This document shows, in pieces, positions 39,856-50,029 of a stretch of 64,000 nucleotides of DNA (within the stretch, counting starts at the first letter, position 1; every line of letters begins with the position of its first letter). Source of the DNA: Micrococcales bacterium (lineage in GTDB: Bacteria > Actinomycetota > Actinomycetes > Actinomycetales > Cellulomonadaceae). The position numbers and the translations under genes were made by a program. A model generated the notes under the pieces. It made no database searches. It was not told the DNA's origin and saw only the letters and a list, made by a program, of their open reading frames with translations. The DNA lies in contig WRMB01000002.1 in the NCBI GenBank assembly GCA_009777345.1, forward strand, positions 34,842-98,841, given 5' to 3'.

Positions 39856-40272
39856 TTATTCTTCTCGGCGGCTGGCGGCCGACGGGTCGACCCGGGTGAC
39901 GGTGCGCGCCTTGTCGATGCCCTTGTCGAAAGAAGCGATCTCGGGGGTCTGGGTGTTCTCGGCGTAGGCCACCAGGTAGGCGTCTGCGAAGTCCATGCGG
40001 TCGTCGGAGTAGAGGTCGAGGGCTCGCAGGATGAGCGACGGATGCTCGCAGACGACGGACTCCATCGCGACCAGGGCTCGCAGTGCAGCCGCGGTCGTCG
40101 GACGCGGAGCCTGGTAGAACGACTGCAGGACGTACACCGTCTCGGCGGCGATGACGTCGGTCAGGACGAGACTGGTCGCCTGGCTCAGGTACGCGGTGGC
40201 GTCACGACCCATCGTGGGCGGGTCCTGAGTCAGGTGCCGGACGATGACGTTGGTGTCGAGCAGCGTGCTCAC
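39856..40272 (-). CDS. PIN-domain toxin (VapC-like)
   Basis: VSTLLDTNVIVRHLTQDPP... DRMDFADAYLVAYAENTQTPEIASFDKGIDK; start (GTG 40272) inferred. Confidence 0.88.
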   Translation of the reverse strand: MSTLLDTNVIVRHLTQDPPTMGRDATAYLSQATSLVLTDVIAAETVYVLQSFYQAPRPTTAAALRALVAMESVVCEHPSLILRALDLYSDDRMDFADAYLVAYAENTQTPEIASFDKGIDKARTVTRVDPSAASRREE

Positions 40273-40330
40273 GACGTTGGTTCCCCCTCGGTAGACCAAC
40301 GATCATACGTCGTGCTGACCGGTTGGCGGC

Positions 40331-40573
40331 TCACGCCTGCCCACGTTCTCGTCGTGCCGTCTCCAGGACATCTGCCCAGGTGGCTCCCCGGCGGTCCTCT
40401 GGCACGGGGATGCTCCCGGCCAGGGCGAGGAAGTCGCGGCTCTTCTCGACCACCATCCTGCCGTCCGTGACCGTGAACAGGAGCTTGTCTCCAGCCGAGA
40501 TGGACAGCGCCCGGCGCACCGGAGCCGGTAGCGTCACCTGTCCTTTCGATGTGACAGTCGCAATGCTTGACAT
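40331..40573 (-). CDS. AbrB/MazE-like antitoxin
   Basis: SIATVTSKGQVTLPAPVRRALSISAGDKLLFTV swapped-hairpin N-terminus. Confidence 0.88.
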   Translation of the reverse strand: MSSIATVTSKGQVTLPAPVRRALSISAGDKLLFTVTDGRMVVEKSRDFLALAGSIPVPEDRRGATWADVLETARRERGQA

Positions 40574-40686
40574 GATGGCTCCTTACCTTTCACGCAGGAC
40601 AAGGATACCAGGTGGTGTCTCTGACGGTCCCTGTCCAGGCGGTCCGGTCGGGCTACGGTGCGCCGTCGTCGCAGGCCGCTGCCTAC

Positions 40687-40756
40687 TTGTCCCAGGGCTG
40701 ATGACCTCGATGCCAAGGTCGGCGAAGTCGGAGGTGTTGTGGGTGGCGACGGGTGG
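40687..40756 (-). pseudogene. duplicated 3' remnant of a vapC (FitB-like) gene
   Basis: ~70 bp closely similar to 41184-41253 (coding for ...RNTSDFADLGIEIINPWDN); reads ATHNTSDFADLGIEVISPG on the minus strand. Confidence 0.75.
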
Positions 40757-41025
40757 ACGCGATCCCCGACGCCGTGGTCGACCTGGCGATGAGGATGCTG
40801 CACCTGCCCCGCCACCTGGGCATCCACCCCGGTGGCATGGTGATGTGCGACCGCCCGGTGGTCGAGGTCTGCCCGGTGGAGTGGGCCCGTAAGCCGGGCC
40901 GCACCGTGCTGCAGTGGGACAAGGACGACTGCGCCGACGCTGGGCTGGTGAAGTTCGACCTGCTGGGCCTGGGGGCTCTGACCGCGCTGTACCACACCTT
41001 CGGGTACTGGGACACCCCTGGGTAA
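40754..41025 (+). pseudogene. dnaE2: internal fragment of error-prone DNA polymerase DnaE2/ImuC
   Basis: DAIPDAVVDLAMRMLHLPRHLGIHPGGMVMCDRPVVEVCPVEWARKPGRTVLQWDKDDCADAGLVKFDLLGLGALTALYHTF: PolIII-alpha/DnaE2 catalytic-region motifs (HPGGM, QWDKDD, KFDLLGL), only ~90 aa long. Confidence 0.85.
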
Positions 41026-41122
41026 CCAGCTGCACAAACCGGACATCTCAGGCAACGAGTTACTGGACCAACCTGGCATAGCCGATGAAAACCCTGAGTC
41101 GAAGATAGGTGACCACACCTGG

Positions 41123-41593
41123 TCAGCCGGTGCGTTGGAGGGTGACCTGGTAGCCCATGGCCTCCAGCTGTGCGACGGCGCGGTTGTCCCAGGGGTTGAT
41201 GATCTCGATGCCGAGGTCGGCGAAGTCGGAGGTGTTGCGGGTAGCGACGGATGCACCTGCGACCTTGGCGATGGCGGCGATCTGGCCGTCTTCGGCGGCG
41301 GGCTCGTGCCCGGCGCGACGAGCCTCGGCCCGAAGGTGGGCGTGGGCTCGAGCGGCGTCGCAGTCGTAGGCCAGGACGCGAGGGTGCAGGTCGGCGAGCA
41401 TCTGCTCGACCTGCTTCTCTACGACGGTCTTGCGGTGGCCGTCGGGCAGCAGCGCGACGCCGTACCGCAGCTCGTGGACGGTGGTGACCGCCATGTAGAC
41501 GTCGAGCGCGTGGGCCGCCATCCAGCCCAGCACCCGACCGTCGGGGTCTGGTCGCAAGGTCTCGGACCAGACGTTGGTGTCGACGACGATCAC
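41123..41593 (-). CDS. PIN-domain toxin (FitB/VapC-like)
   Basis: MIVVDTNVWSETLRPDPDGRVLGWM... EDGQIAAIAKVAGASVATRNTSDFADLGIEIINPW. Confidence 0.92.
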   Translation of the reverse strand: MIVVDTNVWSETLRPDPDGRVLGWMAAHALDVYMAVTTVHELRYGVALLPDGHRKTVVEKQVEQMLADLHPRVLAYDCDAARAHAHLRAEARRAGHEPAAEDGQIAAIAKVAGASVATRNTSDFADLGIEIINPWDNRAVAQLEAMGYQVTLQRTG

Positions 41594-41835
41594 AACGCGT
41601 CGACCTCGCGCGACGTACGGCGGACCGGGACGGGGAGCTCGATACCACCGTGCTGGTCGCGGAACGCTGCGGCGTGGTCGAGCCAGGCCAGCACCGGGTC
41701 AGGCTGGTCGGCCGCCACCGCATCGACCAAGATCGCGCGCACCTCTGCCTCCATCGACCGCCGGTGCTTCGCAGCCCGGACACGCAGAGCCTCCTTGACC
41801 GATCCAGGTAGGTTCCGCACCAACAGCTGGGACAT
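41590..41835 (-). CDS. FitA-like ribbon-helix-helix antitoxin
   Basis: MSQLLVRNLPGSVKEALRVRAAKHRRSMEAEVRAILVDAV; 4-bp overlap with the toxin. Confidence 0.92.
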   Translation of the reverse strand: MSQLLVRNLPGSVKEALRVRAAKHRRSMEAEVRAILVDAVAADQPDPVLAWLDHAAAFRDQHGGIELPVPVRRTSREVDAL

Positions 41836-41848
41836 CTCGCACCTCCGA

Positions 41849-41859
41849 TATCAACGATA
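41849..41859. promoter_or_regulatory. candidate FitA operator
   Basis: TATC-AAC-GATA palindrome 14 bp upstream of the antitoxin start. Confidence 0.45.
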
Positions 41860-41889
41860 GCACCCCAGTTGGTCACCGTCTATGGCTCC

Positions 41890-42110
41890 GGGCTGAGGGA
41901 GACCGGAGCGATGCGTGTCTTCAGACGGCCAGGTCGCGGCGCCGGGGAGGGCGACGAGCAGGCGCAGCCGGGAGCGGCGGACGCCGGAGTCGGTGATGAC
42001 CGGGGGGCGGGCGTCGACGAGCAGCCGGTCCAGCCGTCCAGGCGGTCCGGTCTGGCTACAGGTGGCGAACACGGTCAGGCGGTACCCGTCGACGTGGTGG
42101 CGCGCTGGTG
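41890..42110 (-). pseudogene. possible degenerate remnant of an IS1380-type transposase C-terminus
   Basis: Minus-strand [22 protein letters not shown] resembles the D-G-Y-R-x-T-x-F-A-T block of IS1380 transposases; the remainder only weakly matches. Confidence 0.35.
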
Positions 42111-42224
42111 CCGGTGGTCGGCCGGGCCGGTCCAAGGTCGGTAGCATCGTCAGCGGCGTCACTCCGGCCACCGACGGTCCGGCTCGTCACCCGTGCGCCT
42201 CACCGATGCGAGGAGTCCAGTCCC

Positions 42225-44237
42225 GTGCCCCAGTCCCTGAACCTCACCGTCGACGGCGTCGCGACCACGGTGGCAGCAGGCACGACCGGCACTACGACCG
42301 GCGCAGAGCTGTTCGCCGGGCGGCGTGACGTCGTCGTGATGCGGGTCGACGGCCAGCTGTGCGACCTGGCCGCTGTGGTGGCCGACGGGGCGCAGGTCGA
42401 GTCGGTCACCATCGACTCCCCGGACGGCCTGGCGGTGCTGCGGCACTCCGCGGCGCACGTCCTGGCGCAAGCCGTGCAGGAGGTGGACCCGCAGGCCAGA
42501 CTCGGGATCGGGCCGCCGATCACCGACGGGTTCTACTACGACTTCGACGTGGCCACCCCCTTCACACCCGACGACCTGCGGGCCCTGGAGAAGACCATGG
42601 CGCGGATCGTCAAGGAGGGGCAGACGTTCCACCGGGTGGAGGTCACCGAAGCCCAGGCCCGCGAGCTTGAGGCATCTGAGCCGTACAAGCTGGAGCTCAT
42701 CGGGCTCAAGGGCGAGGCAGACGACACCGACGGGGCGTCGGTCGAGGTCGGGCTGGGCGGGCTCACCGTGTACGAGAACCGGCGGCGCGACGGTTCGGTG
42801 GCCTGGCAGGACCTGTGCCGTGGCCCGCACCTGCCGTCGACCCGGCTGATCGGCAACGGGTTCCGGCTCACCCGGTCGGCGGCGGCATACTGGCGCGGGT
42901 CGGAGAAGAACCCGCAGCTGCAGCGGATCTACGGCACTGCCTGGGCCTCCAAGGACGACCTGCGGGCGCACCTGGACCGGATCGCCGAGGCCGAGCGCAG
43001 AGACCACCGCAAGCTGGGCAACGAGCTGGACCTGTTCAGCTTCCCCGAGGAGATCGGGTCGGGCCTGCCGGTGTTCCACCCCAAGGGCGGGATCGTCCGC
43101 ATGGAGATGGAGGACTACGCGCGGCGGCGCCACCTGGCCGCCGGGTACTCCTTCGTGACGACCCCGCACATCACCAAGGCCCGGCTGTTCGAGACCTCCA
43201 AGCACCTTCAGTGGTACGCCGACGGGATGTACCCGCCGATGCAGCTCGACGAGGAGCGCGACGCCCAGGGCAACGTGCGCCGGGCCGCCCAGGACTACTA
43301 CCTCAAGCCCATGAACTGCCCGATGCACAACCTGATCTACTCCTCACGGGGCCGGTCGTACCGCGAGCTGCCGCTGCGGCTGTTCGAGTTCGGGACGGTG
43401 TACCGGTACGAGAAGTCCGGGGTGGTGCACGGCCTGACCCGGGCCCGGGGGTTCACCCAGGACGACGCGCATATCTACACGACACGCGAGCAGATGCGCG
43501 ACGAGCTGGCGTCGCTGCTGGACTTCGTCCTCGGCCTGCTGCGCGACTACGGGCTGGCGGACTTCTACCTGGAGCTGTCCACCCGCGACCCAGAAAAGTC
43601 CGTCGGCGACGAGGCGACATGGGCGGAAGCAACCGAGACCCTGCGCCAGGTGGCCACCGCGTCCGGCCTGGACCTGGTCGACGACCCGGGCGGTGCCGCG
43701 TTCTACGGCCCGAAGATCTCCGTGCAGGCCAAGGACGCCATCGGCCGCACCTGGCAGCTGTCCACCATCCAGCTGGACTTCTTCGAGCCCGAGCTGTTCG
43801 AGCTGGAGTACACCGCGGCCGACGGCACCCGGCAGCGGCCGGTCATGATCCACCGGGCGCTGTTCGGGTCGATCGAACGGTTCTTCGCCATCCTCCTCGA
43901 GCACTACGCGGGGGTGTTCCCGGTCTGGCTGGCCCCCGTGCAGGTATTGGCCGTGCCGGTGGCCGAACCGTTCGAGGCCCACCTGGCCGACGTCGTCGCG
44001 CGGCTGCGCGCCCAGGGGATCCGGGCCGAGACGGACCTCTCCGACGACCGGTTCGGCAAGAAGATCCGCAACGCCGCCACCGCCAAGGTGCCGTTCGTGC
44101 TCATCGCGGGGGAGCAGGACGTCGCCGCGGGTGCCGTGTCGTTCCGGTACCGCGACGGACGGCAGGACAACCAGGTGCCTGTCGCCGAGGCCGTGGAACG
44201 GATCGTCGCCGCGGTGCGCGACCGGGTGCAGGTATGA
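42225..44237 (+). CDS. thrS: threonyl-tRNA synthetase
   Basis: GTG at 42225; TGS-like N-terminus, [60 protein letters not shown]. Confidence 0.97.
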   Translation: MPQSLNLTVDGVATTVAAGTTGTTTGAELFAGRRDVVVMRVDGQLCDLAAVVADGAQVESVTIDSPDGLAVLRHSAAHVLAQAVQEVDPQARLGIGPPITDGFYYDFDVATPFTPDDLRALEKTMARIVKEGQTFHRVEVTEAQARELEASEPYKLELIGLKGEADDTDGASVEVGLGGLTVYENRRRDGSVAWQDLCRGPHLPSTRLIGNGFRLTRSAAAYWRGSEKNPQLQRIYGTAWASKDDLRAHLDRIAEAERRDHRKLGNELDLFSFPEEIGSGLPVFHPKGGIVRMEMEDYARRRHLAAGYSFVTTPHITKARLFETSKHLQWYADGMYPPMQLDEERDAQGNVRRAAQDYYLKPMNCPMHNLIYSSRGRSYRELPLRLFEFGTVYRYEKSGVVHGLTRARGFTQDDAHIYTTREQMRDELASLLDFVLGLLRDYGLADFYLELSTRDPEKSVGDEATWAEATETLRQVATASGLDLVDDPGGAAFYGPKISVQAKDAIGRTWQLSTIQLDFFEPELFELEYTAADGTRQRPVMIHRALFGSIERFFAILLEHYAGVFPVWLAPVQVLAVPVAEPFEAHLADVVARLRAQGIRAETDLSDDRFGKKIRNAATAKVPFVLIAGEQDVAAGAVSFRYRDGRQDNQVPVAEAVERIVAAVRDRVQV

Positions 44238-44830
44238 CGATGCCCACGCCGACGGACCAGACGCCCGACGAGCCTGTGCTGCCAGAAGGGCCGCCCGGGC
44301 TGGCCGGAGACCCCGACGGGATGCAGCGGCTGTGGGTGCCGCACCGGATGGTCTACCTCGGCGGGGCCGACAAGCCCTCCGACGACGGTCCCGGCCCCGG
44401 CTGCCCCTTCTGCCGGGTGCAGACCCAGGACGACGCGACCGCGCTCGTCGTGGCCCGGGGCGAGCGGGCGTTCGTCGTGCTCAACCTGTACCCGTACAAC
44501 TCCGGGCACCTGCTGGTCTGCCCGTACCGGCACGTCGCCGACTACGTGGCGCTGGACGACGACGAGACAGCCGAGGTCACGGCGCTGACCCGCACTGCGA
44601 TCCGGGCCCTGACCCACGCCTACCAGCCGCACGGCTTCAACCTGGGCATGAACCAGGGCGCGGTCGCCGGGGCGGGTATCGCCGCGCACCTGCACCAGCA
44701 CGTCGTGCCACGGTGGTCCGGGGACGCGAACTTCCTGCCGATCGTCGCCCGCACCCGGGCCCTGCCCGAGCTGCTGGCCGACGCCCGGTCCCGTCTGGCG
44801 CAGGCGTGGACTGCCGTGACTGGAGGCTGA
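44234..44830 (+). CDS. HIT domain protein
   Basis: [11 protein letters not shown]..., [28 protein letters not shown] (HxHxHxx-like). Confidence 0.95.
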   Translation: MTMPTPTDQTPDEPVLPEGPPGLAGDPDGMQRLWVPHRMVYLGGADKPSDDGPGPGCPFCRVQTQDDATALVVARGERAFVVLNLYPYNSGHLLVCPYRHVADYVALDDDETAEVTALTRTAIRALTHAYQPHGFNLGMNQGAVAGAGIAAHLHQHVVPRWSGDANFLPIVARTRALPELLADARSRLAQAWTAVTGG

Positions 44831-44833
44831 GAC

Positions 44834-45457
44834 GTGCTCGACCGTCTGCGTGGCGCAGCGACCCGCCTGTTCACCCCGCTGGCCCGGGTGCTGCTGCGCG
44901 CCGGGGTCAGCCCGGACGCCGTGACGATCACCGGGACGGTCGTCGTCGTGGCCGTGGCGCTGTGGGCCTTCCCGACCGGGCACCTGTTCGTCGGCGCCGC
45001 GGTGATCGGCGCGATGGTGCTCACCGACACCCTGGACGGGATCATGGCGCGGGCCTCGGGCCGCTCCGGGCCGTGGGGGGCGTTCCTGGACTCCACCCTG
45101 GACCGGTTCGCCGACGCCGCGATCTTCGCCGGGCTGGTGCTGTGGTTCGCCGGGCGCGGCGACGACCGGCTCACCATGGTCCTGGCCCTGGCCTGCCTGG
45201 TGCTCGGGTCGGTCGTGCCCTACGCCCGGGCACGGGCCGAAGGGGTCGGCCTGACCGCCAGGGTCGGCATCGCCGAACGGGCCGACCGGCTGGCTGTCGC
45301 GCTGCTCAGTACCGGTCTGGTCGGGCTGGGCCTGCCGCTGGTGGTGCTCACGGTGGCGCTCGGGCTGCTGGCCGTGGCCTCCGCGGTCACCGTCGTCCAG
45401 CGGATGGCCACGGTGCACCAGCAGGCCAAGGCGCTGCCGGAACCGGAGGAGCCGTGA
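44834..45457 (+). CDS. pgsA: CDP-alcohol phosphatidyltransferase (phosphatidylinositol phosphate synthase-type)
   Basis: DTLDGIMARASGRSGPWGAFLDSTLDRFADAAIF (D-G-x2-A-R-x8-G-x3-D-x3-D). Confidence 0.92.
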   Translation: MLDRLRGAATRLFTPLARVLLRAGVSPDAVTITGTVVVVAVALWAFPTGHLFVGAAVIGAMVLTDTLDGIMARASGRSGPWGAFLDSTLDRFADAAIFAGLVLWFAGRGDDRLTMVLALACLVLGSVVPYARARAEGVGLTARVGIAERADRLAVALLSTGLVGLGLPLVVLTVALGLLAVASAVTVVQRMATVHQQAKALPEPEEP

Positions 45458-46428
45458 TCGCCGCCAGGCTGCTCGCCCTGGCCTTCCGCTGGGCGCCCCG
45501 GCTGCCCGAACCGCTGGTCCGGGCCCTGGCCGCGGGGGTCGCCGATATCGCCTGGCTGCTGCGCGGCAAGGGCGTCCGCAGGCTGGAGGCCAATCTGGCC
45601 CGGGTCCGGCCCGGCCTCACCTGGGGGGGCCTGCTCCGGCTGTCGCACGCGGGGATGCGGTCGTACCTGCGCTACTACGCCGAGATGCTGGTCCAGTCCG
45701 GGTGGACCGAGGCCCAGGTCGACGCCCGGGTCAGCATCGTCAACGCAGCCTGGGCCCAAGAGGTGTTCGCGGAGGGCCGGTCCGTCGTGGCGGCGCTAGG
45801 GCACCTGGGCAACTGGGACCTGGCCGGGACCTGGGCCTGCCGCCACCTGGCACCGATCACCACCGTCGCCGAACGGCTGGAACCGGAGCGGGTGTTCCAG
45901 GACTATCTCACCCTGCGCCAGAACGCCGGTATGCGGATCGTGCCCCTGGGGCGCGGCGAGGGCGGTCAGGCCTTCCGGGCGCTGGCCCGGGACGTGCGGG
46001 CGGGCGGGCGGTTCCTCCCGCTGCTGGCCGACCGGGACCTGTCGCACAGCGGCGTCGAGGTCCAGCTGTTCGGGCACCCGGCGCGGGTGGCCCCCGGGCC
46101 CGCGGCACTGACCAGCGGCGGCCGGGCGCCGTTGTGCGTCGTGTCGATCACCTACGAACGGCTGCACGGGGAGCGGCGCCGCCGGGCCGGGTCCCCCTGG
46201 GGGATCCAGGTGGCCTTCTCCGACCCGATCGTGGTGGACGACGCGCTGACCGGGCGGGACCGGGTCCGGGCGGCCACCCAGGCCTGGGTGGACGTGCTGG
46301 CGCAGACCATCGCCGAGGCGCCGCAGGACTGGCACATGCTGCAGCGGCTGTTCGTCGCGGACCTCGACCCGGTCCGGGACGCCCAGGTCGCGGCCCAGGC
46401 TGACGGCACCCAGGCCGGGGGGGCGTGA
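45454..46428 (+). CDS. patA: phosphatidylinositol mannoside acyltransferase
   Basis: LpxL/HtrB-type acyltransferase: ALGHLGNWDLAG, VAERLEPERVFQDYLTLRQNAGMRIVPLG; between pgsA and pimA. Confidence 0.9.
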   Translation: MIAARLLALAFRWAPRLPEPLVRALAAGVADIAWLLRGKGVRRLEANLARVRPGLTWGGLLRLSHAGMRSYLRYYAEMLVQSGWTEAQVDARVSIVNAAWAQEVFAEGRSVVAALGHLGNWDLAGTWACRHLAPITTVAERLEPERVFQDYLTLRQNAGMRIVPLGRGEGGQAFRALARDVRAGGRFLPLLADRDLSHSGVEVQLFGHPARVAPGPAALTSGGRAPLCVVSITYERLHGERRRRAGSPWGIQVAFSDPIVVDDALTGRDRVRAATQAWVDVLAQTIAEAPQDWHMLQRLFVADLDPVRDAQVAAQADGTQAGGA

Positions 46429-47627
46429 TGACGGTAGACCGGCCGCTGCGGGTCGGCGTGGTGTGCCCGTACTCGTTCGACCATCCCGGCGGCGTGCAGT
46501 TCCACGCCCGGGACCTGGCCGAGGCGCTGCTGGCCGACGGCCACCAGGTCTCCGTGCTGGCCCCCGCCGGGGACGGCACACCCGTACCGGAGTACCTGGT
46601 CCCCGCGGGCCGGGCGCTGGCCGTGCACTACAACGGGTCCGTCGCCCGGCTGGCCTTCGGGCCGGTCACCGCGGCCCGGGTGCGCAAGTGGCTGGCCACG
46701 GGCCAGTTCGACGTGCTGCACCTGCACGAGCCGGCCGTGCCCAGCCTGTCCATGCTGGCGCTGTGGATCGCGGAGGGCCCCGTGGTCGCGACCTTCCACT
46801 CGTCGTTGGTGCGGTCCCGGTCGCTGCAGATCGCCTACCCCTTCGTCCGGCAGTCGTTGGAGAAGATCACCGCGCGGATCGCGGTGTCCGAGGACGCCCG
46901 GCGCACCCTGGTCGAGCACCTCGGCGGCGATGCGGTGGTCATCCCAAACGGGGTGTACGTGGACCGGTTCGCGGCCGCCGCCCAGGACCCGGCCTGGACC
47001 GGCACCGCCGAGCGGCCGACCGTGGCCTTCCTCGGCCGTCTCGACGAGCCCCGCAAGGGCCTGAGCGTGCTGCTCAGTGCCGTGGCCCAGGTGCAGCGCA
47101 CCATCCCGGGCATCCGGGTGCTGGTCGCCGGGGGCGGGGAGACCGGAGCCGACCAGGCCGCCGAGGCCGGACCCGAGGTGGCCGCCGCGGTCGAGCTGCT
47201 GGGCACCGTGACCGACGCCGAGAAGGCCCGTCTGCTGGCCTCGGCCGACGTGTACTGCGCCCCCCAGACCGGCGGGGAGAGCTTCGGCATCGTCCTGGTC
47301 GAGGCCATGGCGACCGACACCTGCGTCGTCGCCTCCGACCTGGGGGCGTTCCGCCGGGTGCTCGACGACGGCGCCGCCGGGGTGCTGTTCCGCAACGGCG
47401 ACTCGGCCGACCTGGCCGCGACGCTGGTGCGGGTGCTGACCGACCGGGTCGGGGCCGCCGCCGCCCGGGCCCGGGCCGCCCAGGTGGTCCGTCGTTACGA
47501 CTGGAGCGCCGTGACCAAGCAGGTGCTCGCCGTGTACGAGATGGCCCTGGCCGGCCGCGACGCGCCGGTCGGCGAAGACCCGTCGGTGCTCCGCCTGCTG
47601 CGCCGCGACCGGGGGGAGCCCCGATGA
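46425..47627 (+). CDS. pimA: phosphatidylinositol alpha-mannosyltransferase (GT4)
   Basis: VGVVCPYSFDHPGGVQFHARDLAEALL, FLGRLDEPRKGL, ESFGIVLVEAMA. Confidence 0.95.
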   Translation: MMTVDRPLRVGVVCPYSFDHPGGVQFHARDLAEALLADGHQVSVLAPAGDGTPVPEYLVPAGRALAVHYNGSVARLAFGPVTAARVRKWLATGQFDVLHLHEPAVPSLSMLALWIAEGPVVATFHSSLVRSRSLQIAYPFVRQSLEKITARIAVSEDARRTLVEHLGGDAVVIPNGVYVDRFAAAAQDPAWTGTAERPTVAFLGRLDEPRKGLSVLLSAVAQVQRTIPGIRVLVAGGGETGADQAAEAGPEVAAAVELLGTVTDAEKARLLASADVYCAPQTGGESFGIVLVEAMATDTCVVASDLGAFRRVLDDGAAGVLFRNGDSADLAATLVRVLTDRVGAAAARARAAQVVRRYDWSAVTKQVLAVYEMALAGRDAPVGEDPSVLRLLRRDRGEPR

Positions 47628-48238
47628 GACCCCTCGAAGTCTTCGCCGTGCTGTTCATCGTCCTGGCCCTGGTGCTCTGGGCGGTCTGGCTGCGGGCCTC
47701 GCGCCTGGACCGGCTGCACCGCAAGGTGGTCTCGGCCCGGGCCGTGGTCGCCGCCCAGCTGGTCCGACGGGCCACGGTCGCCGCCGAGCTGGCCACGTCC
47801 GGTCTGCTCGACCCGGTGAGCTCGGTGGTGCTGGGTGAGTCAGCCTGGCAGGCCCTGGCGGTCTCCACCACGGCGTCCACCACCGCCCCCGACACCCGGG
47901 CGGTGCTCGGCGACGCGGCGTCCGCCGTGCAACCAGGTCCCGGCCCGGCCGAGAGCGAGCTGACCGCGACCCTCACCGAGCTGCTGTCCGACGATCCGGA
48001 GGTCGACCGGCTGCGCGACGATCCGCTGGGTGCCGAGCTGCTCGACCAGCTGGCCGCCGCCTGGTACCGGGTGCAGCTGGCCCGGCGGATCCACAACGAG
48101 GCCGTGGCCCAGGCCCAGCGGGTGCGACGGGGCCGCCTGGTCCGCACCTTCCACCTGGCCGGGCACGCCGCGGAACCGAAGACGCTCGAGCTGGACGACT
48201 CCATGCCCCAGACTCTGAACGAGCAGAGCCGTACCTGA
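47624..48238 (+). CDS. conserved membrane-anchored protein (LemA-like topology)
   Basis: Single N-terminal TM then helical region; translationally coupled to pimA. Confidence 0.75.
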   Translation: MRPLEVFAVLFIVLALVLWAVWLRASRLDRLHRKVVSARAVVAAQLVRRATVAAELATSGLLDPVSSVVLGESAWQALAVSTTASTTAPDTRAVLGDAASAVQPGPGPAESELTATLTELLSDDPEVDRLRDDPLGAELLDQLAAAWYRVQLARRIHNEAVAQAQRVRRGRLVRTFHLAGHAAEPKTLELDDSMPQTLNEQSRT

Positions 48239-48317
48239 GCGCCGTCGCTACTATGGCCTGGCCGCAGCACCCGTGCGTGGCTGTCTACCGCCCCCCTTGT
48301 CGTGAAGAACGTCTGTT

Positions 48318-49238
48318 GTGAGGAACACCGAGAACATGAGCACTGGGACCACGCAGCCCACCGTCGGCACCGCCCGGGTCAAGCGAGGCATGGCCGAGAT
48401 GCTCAAGGGCGGCGTCATCATGGACGTCGTCACCCCCGAGCAGGCGAAGATCGCCGAGGACGCCGGAGCCGTCGCCGTCATGGCCCTGGAACGGGTACCG
48501 GCCGATATCCGGGCCCAGGGTGGGGTGGCCCGGATGAGCGACCCGGACCTCATCGACCAGATCATCGCCACGGTATCGATCCCGGTGATGGCCAAGGCCC
48601 GGATCGGGCACTTCGTCGAGGCCCAGGTGCTGCAGTCGCTGGGGGTGGACTACGTCGACGAGTCCGAGGTGCTCACCCCGGCCGACTATGCCCACCACAT
48701 CGACAAGTGGGCGTTCACCGTGCCGTTCGTGTGCGGGGCGACCAACCTGGGCGAGGCGCTGCGCCGGATCACCGAGGGCGCCGCGATGATCCGCTCCAAG
48801 GGCGAGGCCGGTACCGGTGACGTGTCCAACGCCACGACGCACATGCGGACGCTCCGCGACGAGATCCGCCGACTGACCGCGCTGCCGCCCGACGAGCTGT
48901 ACCTGGCCGCCAAGGAGCTCGGAGCCCCCTACGAGCTGGTCGCCGAGGTAGCGCAGGCCGGTCGCCTCCCGGTGGTCCTGTTCACCGCGGGCGGGATCGC
49001 CACGCCCGCCGACGCGGCCATGATGATGCAGCTGGGTGCCGAGGGTGTGTTCGTCGGGTCGGGTATCTTCAAGTCCGGCGACCCGGCCGCCCGGGCTGCG
49101 GCGATCGTCAAGGCCACGACGTTCCACGACGACCCTGACGTCGTCGCGCAGGTCTCCCGGGGCCTGGGGGAGGCGATGGTCGGCATCAACGTCGACGACG
49201 TGCCGGCGCCGCACCGGTTGGCCGACCGGGGTTGGTGA
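48318..49238 (+). CDS. pdxS: pyridoxal 5'-phosphate synthase lyase subunit
   Basis: [56 protein letters not shown]. Confidence 0.98.
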   Translation: MRNTENMSTGTTQPTVGTARVKRGMAEMLKGGVIMDVVTPEQAKIAEDAGAVAVMALERVPADIRAQGGVARMSDPDLIDQIIATVSIPVMAKARIGHFVEAQVLQSLGVDYVDESEVLTPADYAHHIDKWAFTVPFVCGATNLGEALRRITEGAAMIRSKGEAGTGDVSNATTHMRTLRDEIRRLTALPPDELYLAAKELGAPYELVAEVAQAGRLPVVLFTAGGIATPADAAMMMQLGAEGVFVGSGIFKSGDPAARAAAIVKATTFHDDPDVVAQVSRGLGEAMVGINVDDVPAPHRLADRGW

Positions 49239-49795
49239 CCTCCCCCGGTGAGGGCGCCCCGGGCCCTCGTACCGCGGCGCTCGGGCGGCAGTGGCGTCGC
49301 GGGTCCGACGGGCGGCTGTTCCGCCGCGCGGCCCGGGTGATCCTGCTCGACCCGGACGACCGGGTGCTGCTGGTGCGCGGCCACGACGCGGACCAGCCCT
49401 CGCGCCGCTGGTGGTTCACCGTCGGCGGTGGCCTGGACGACGGTGAGACCGCCCAGGCGGCGGCGCTGCGCGAGCTGCGGGAGGAGACCGGTATCGAGCT
49501 GGCGGCCGGTGCGCTGGTCGGGCCGGTCTACACCCGGTCGGCGGTGTTCGACTTCGTCCGCGAGCACTGCCGCCAGGACGAGGCTCTGTTCTACGCCCGG
49601 GTCGGCTCCGGTACCAGGTTGAGCCGGTCCGGCTGGACGGACCTGGAGGGCGAGCTGCTGGACGACCTGCGCTGGTTCACCCTCGACGACCTCGCCCAGG
49701 TCACCGAAGAGGTGTTCCCCCAGGGACTGGTCGACCTGGTGCGGACCCTGCTGGACGGCTGGGACGGCGTGACCCGGCACCTGGACGAGACCTAA
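49232..49795 (+). CDS. NUDIX hydrolase
   Basis: [26 protein letters not shown] (Nudix box). Confidence 0.94.
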   Translation: MVTSPGEGAPGPRTAALGRQWRRGSDGRLFRRAARVILLDPDDRVLLVRGHDADQPSRRWWFTVGGGLDDGETAQAAALRELREETGIELAAGALVGPVYTRSAVFDFVREHCRQDEALFYARVGSGTRLSRSGWTDLEGELLDDLRWFTLDDLAQVTEEVFPQGLVDLVRTLLDGWDGVTRHLDET

Positions 49796-49816
49796 ATACC
49801 CTGCCTGCCCGTCTGC

Positions 49817-50029
49817 TCAGTCTTGGTGCGGCAGCGCCGTCGACGTCGTCGGCTGTGACGGCAGTCCGTAGAGCGGGCGCCGACGGGTCTCGGTGCGGTC
49901 GGCCTGCGGTTCGGAGGCGATCTCGGACAGACCGTCGTGCAGCTTGCCGAGCAGATCAGCGGTCAGCGTCACGTCTTTGTTCAGCAGCCCGAGCTCGGCA
50001 GCCAGGGCGGCGGTCGATTCGATGGTCAC
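49817..50029 (-). CDS. small hypothetical protein of unknown function
   Basis: VTIESTAALAAELGLLNKDVTLTADLLGKLHDGLSEIASEPQADR...; GTG 50029 inferred; fills an otherwise empty gap on the opposite strand. Confidence 0.35.
   Translation of the reverse strand: MTIESTAALAAELGLLNKDVTLTADLLGKLHDGLSEIASEPQADRTETRRRPLYGLPSQPTTSTALPHQD

Noticed and set aside
41869-42144. 91-aa + strand ORF upstream of thrS
   Set aside because: Low-complexity Gly/Ala/Arg translation; better explained as antisense of a degenerate transposase-like fragment.
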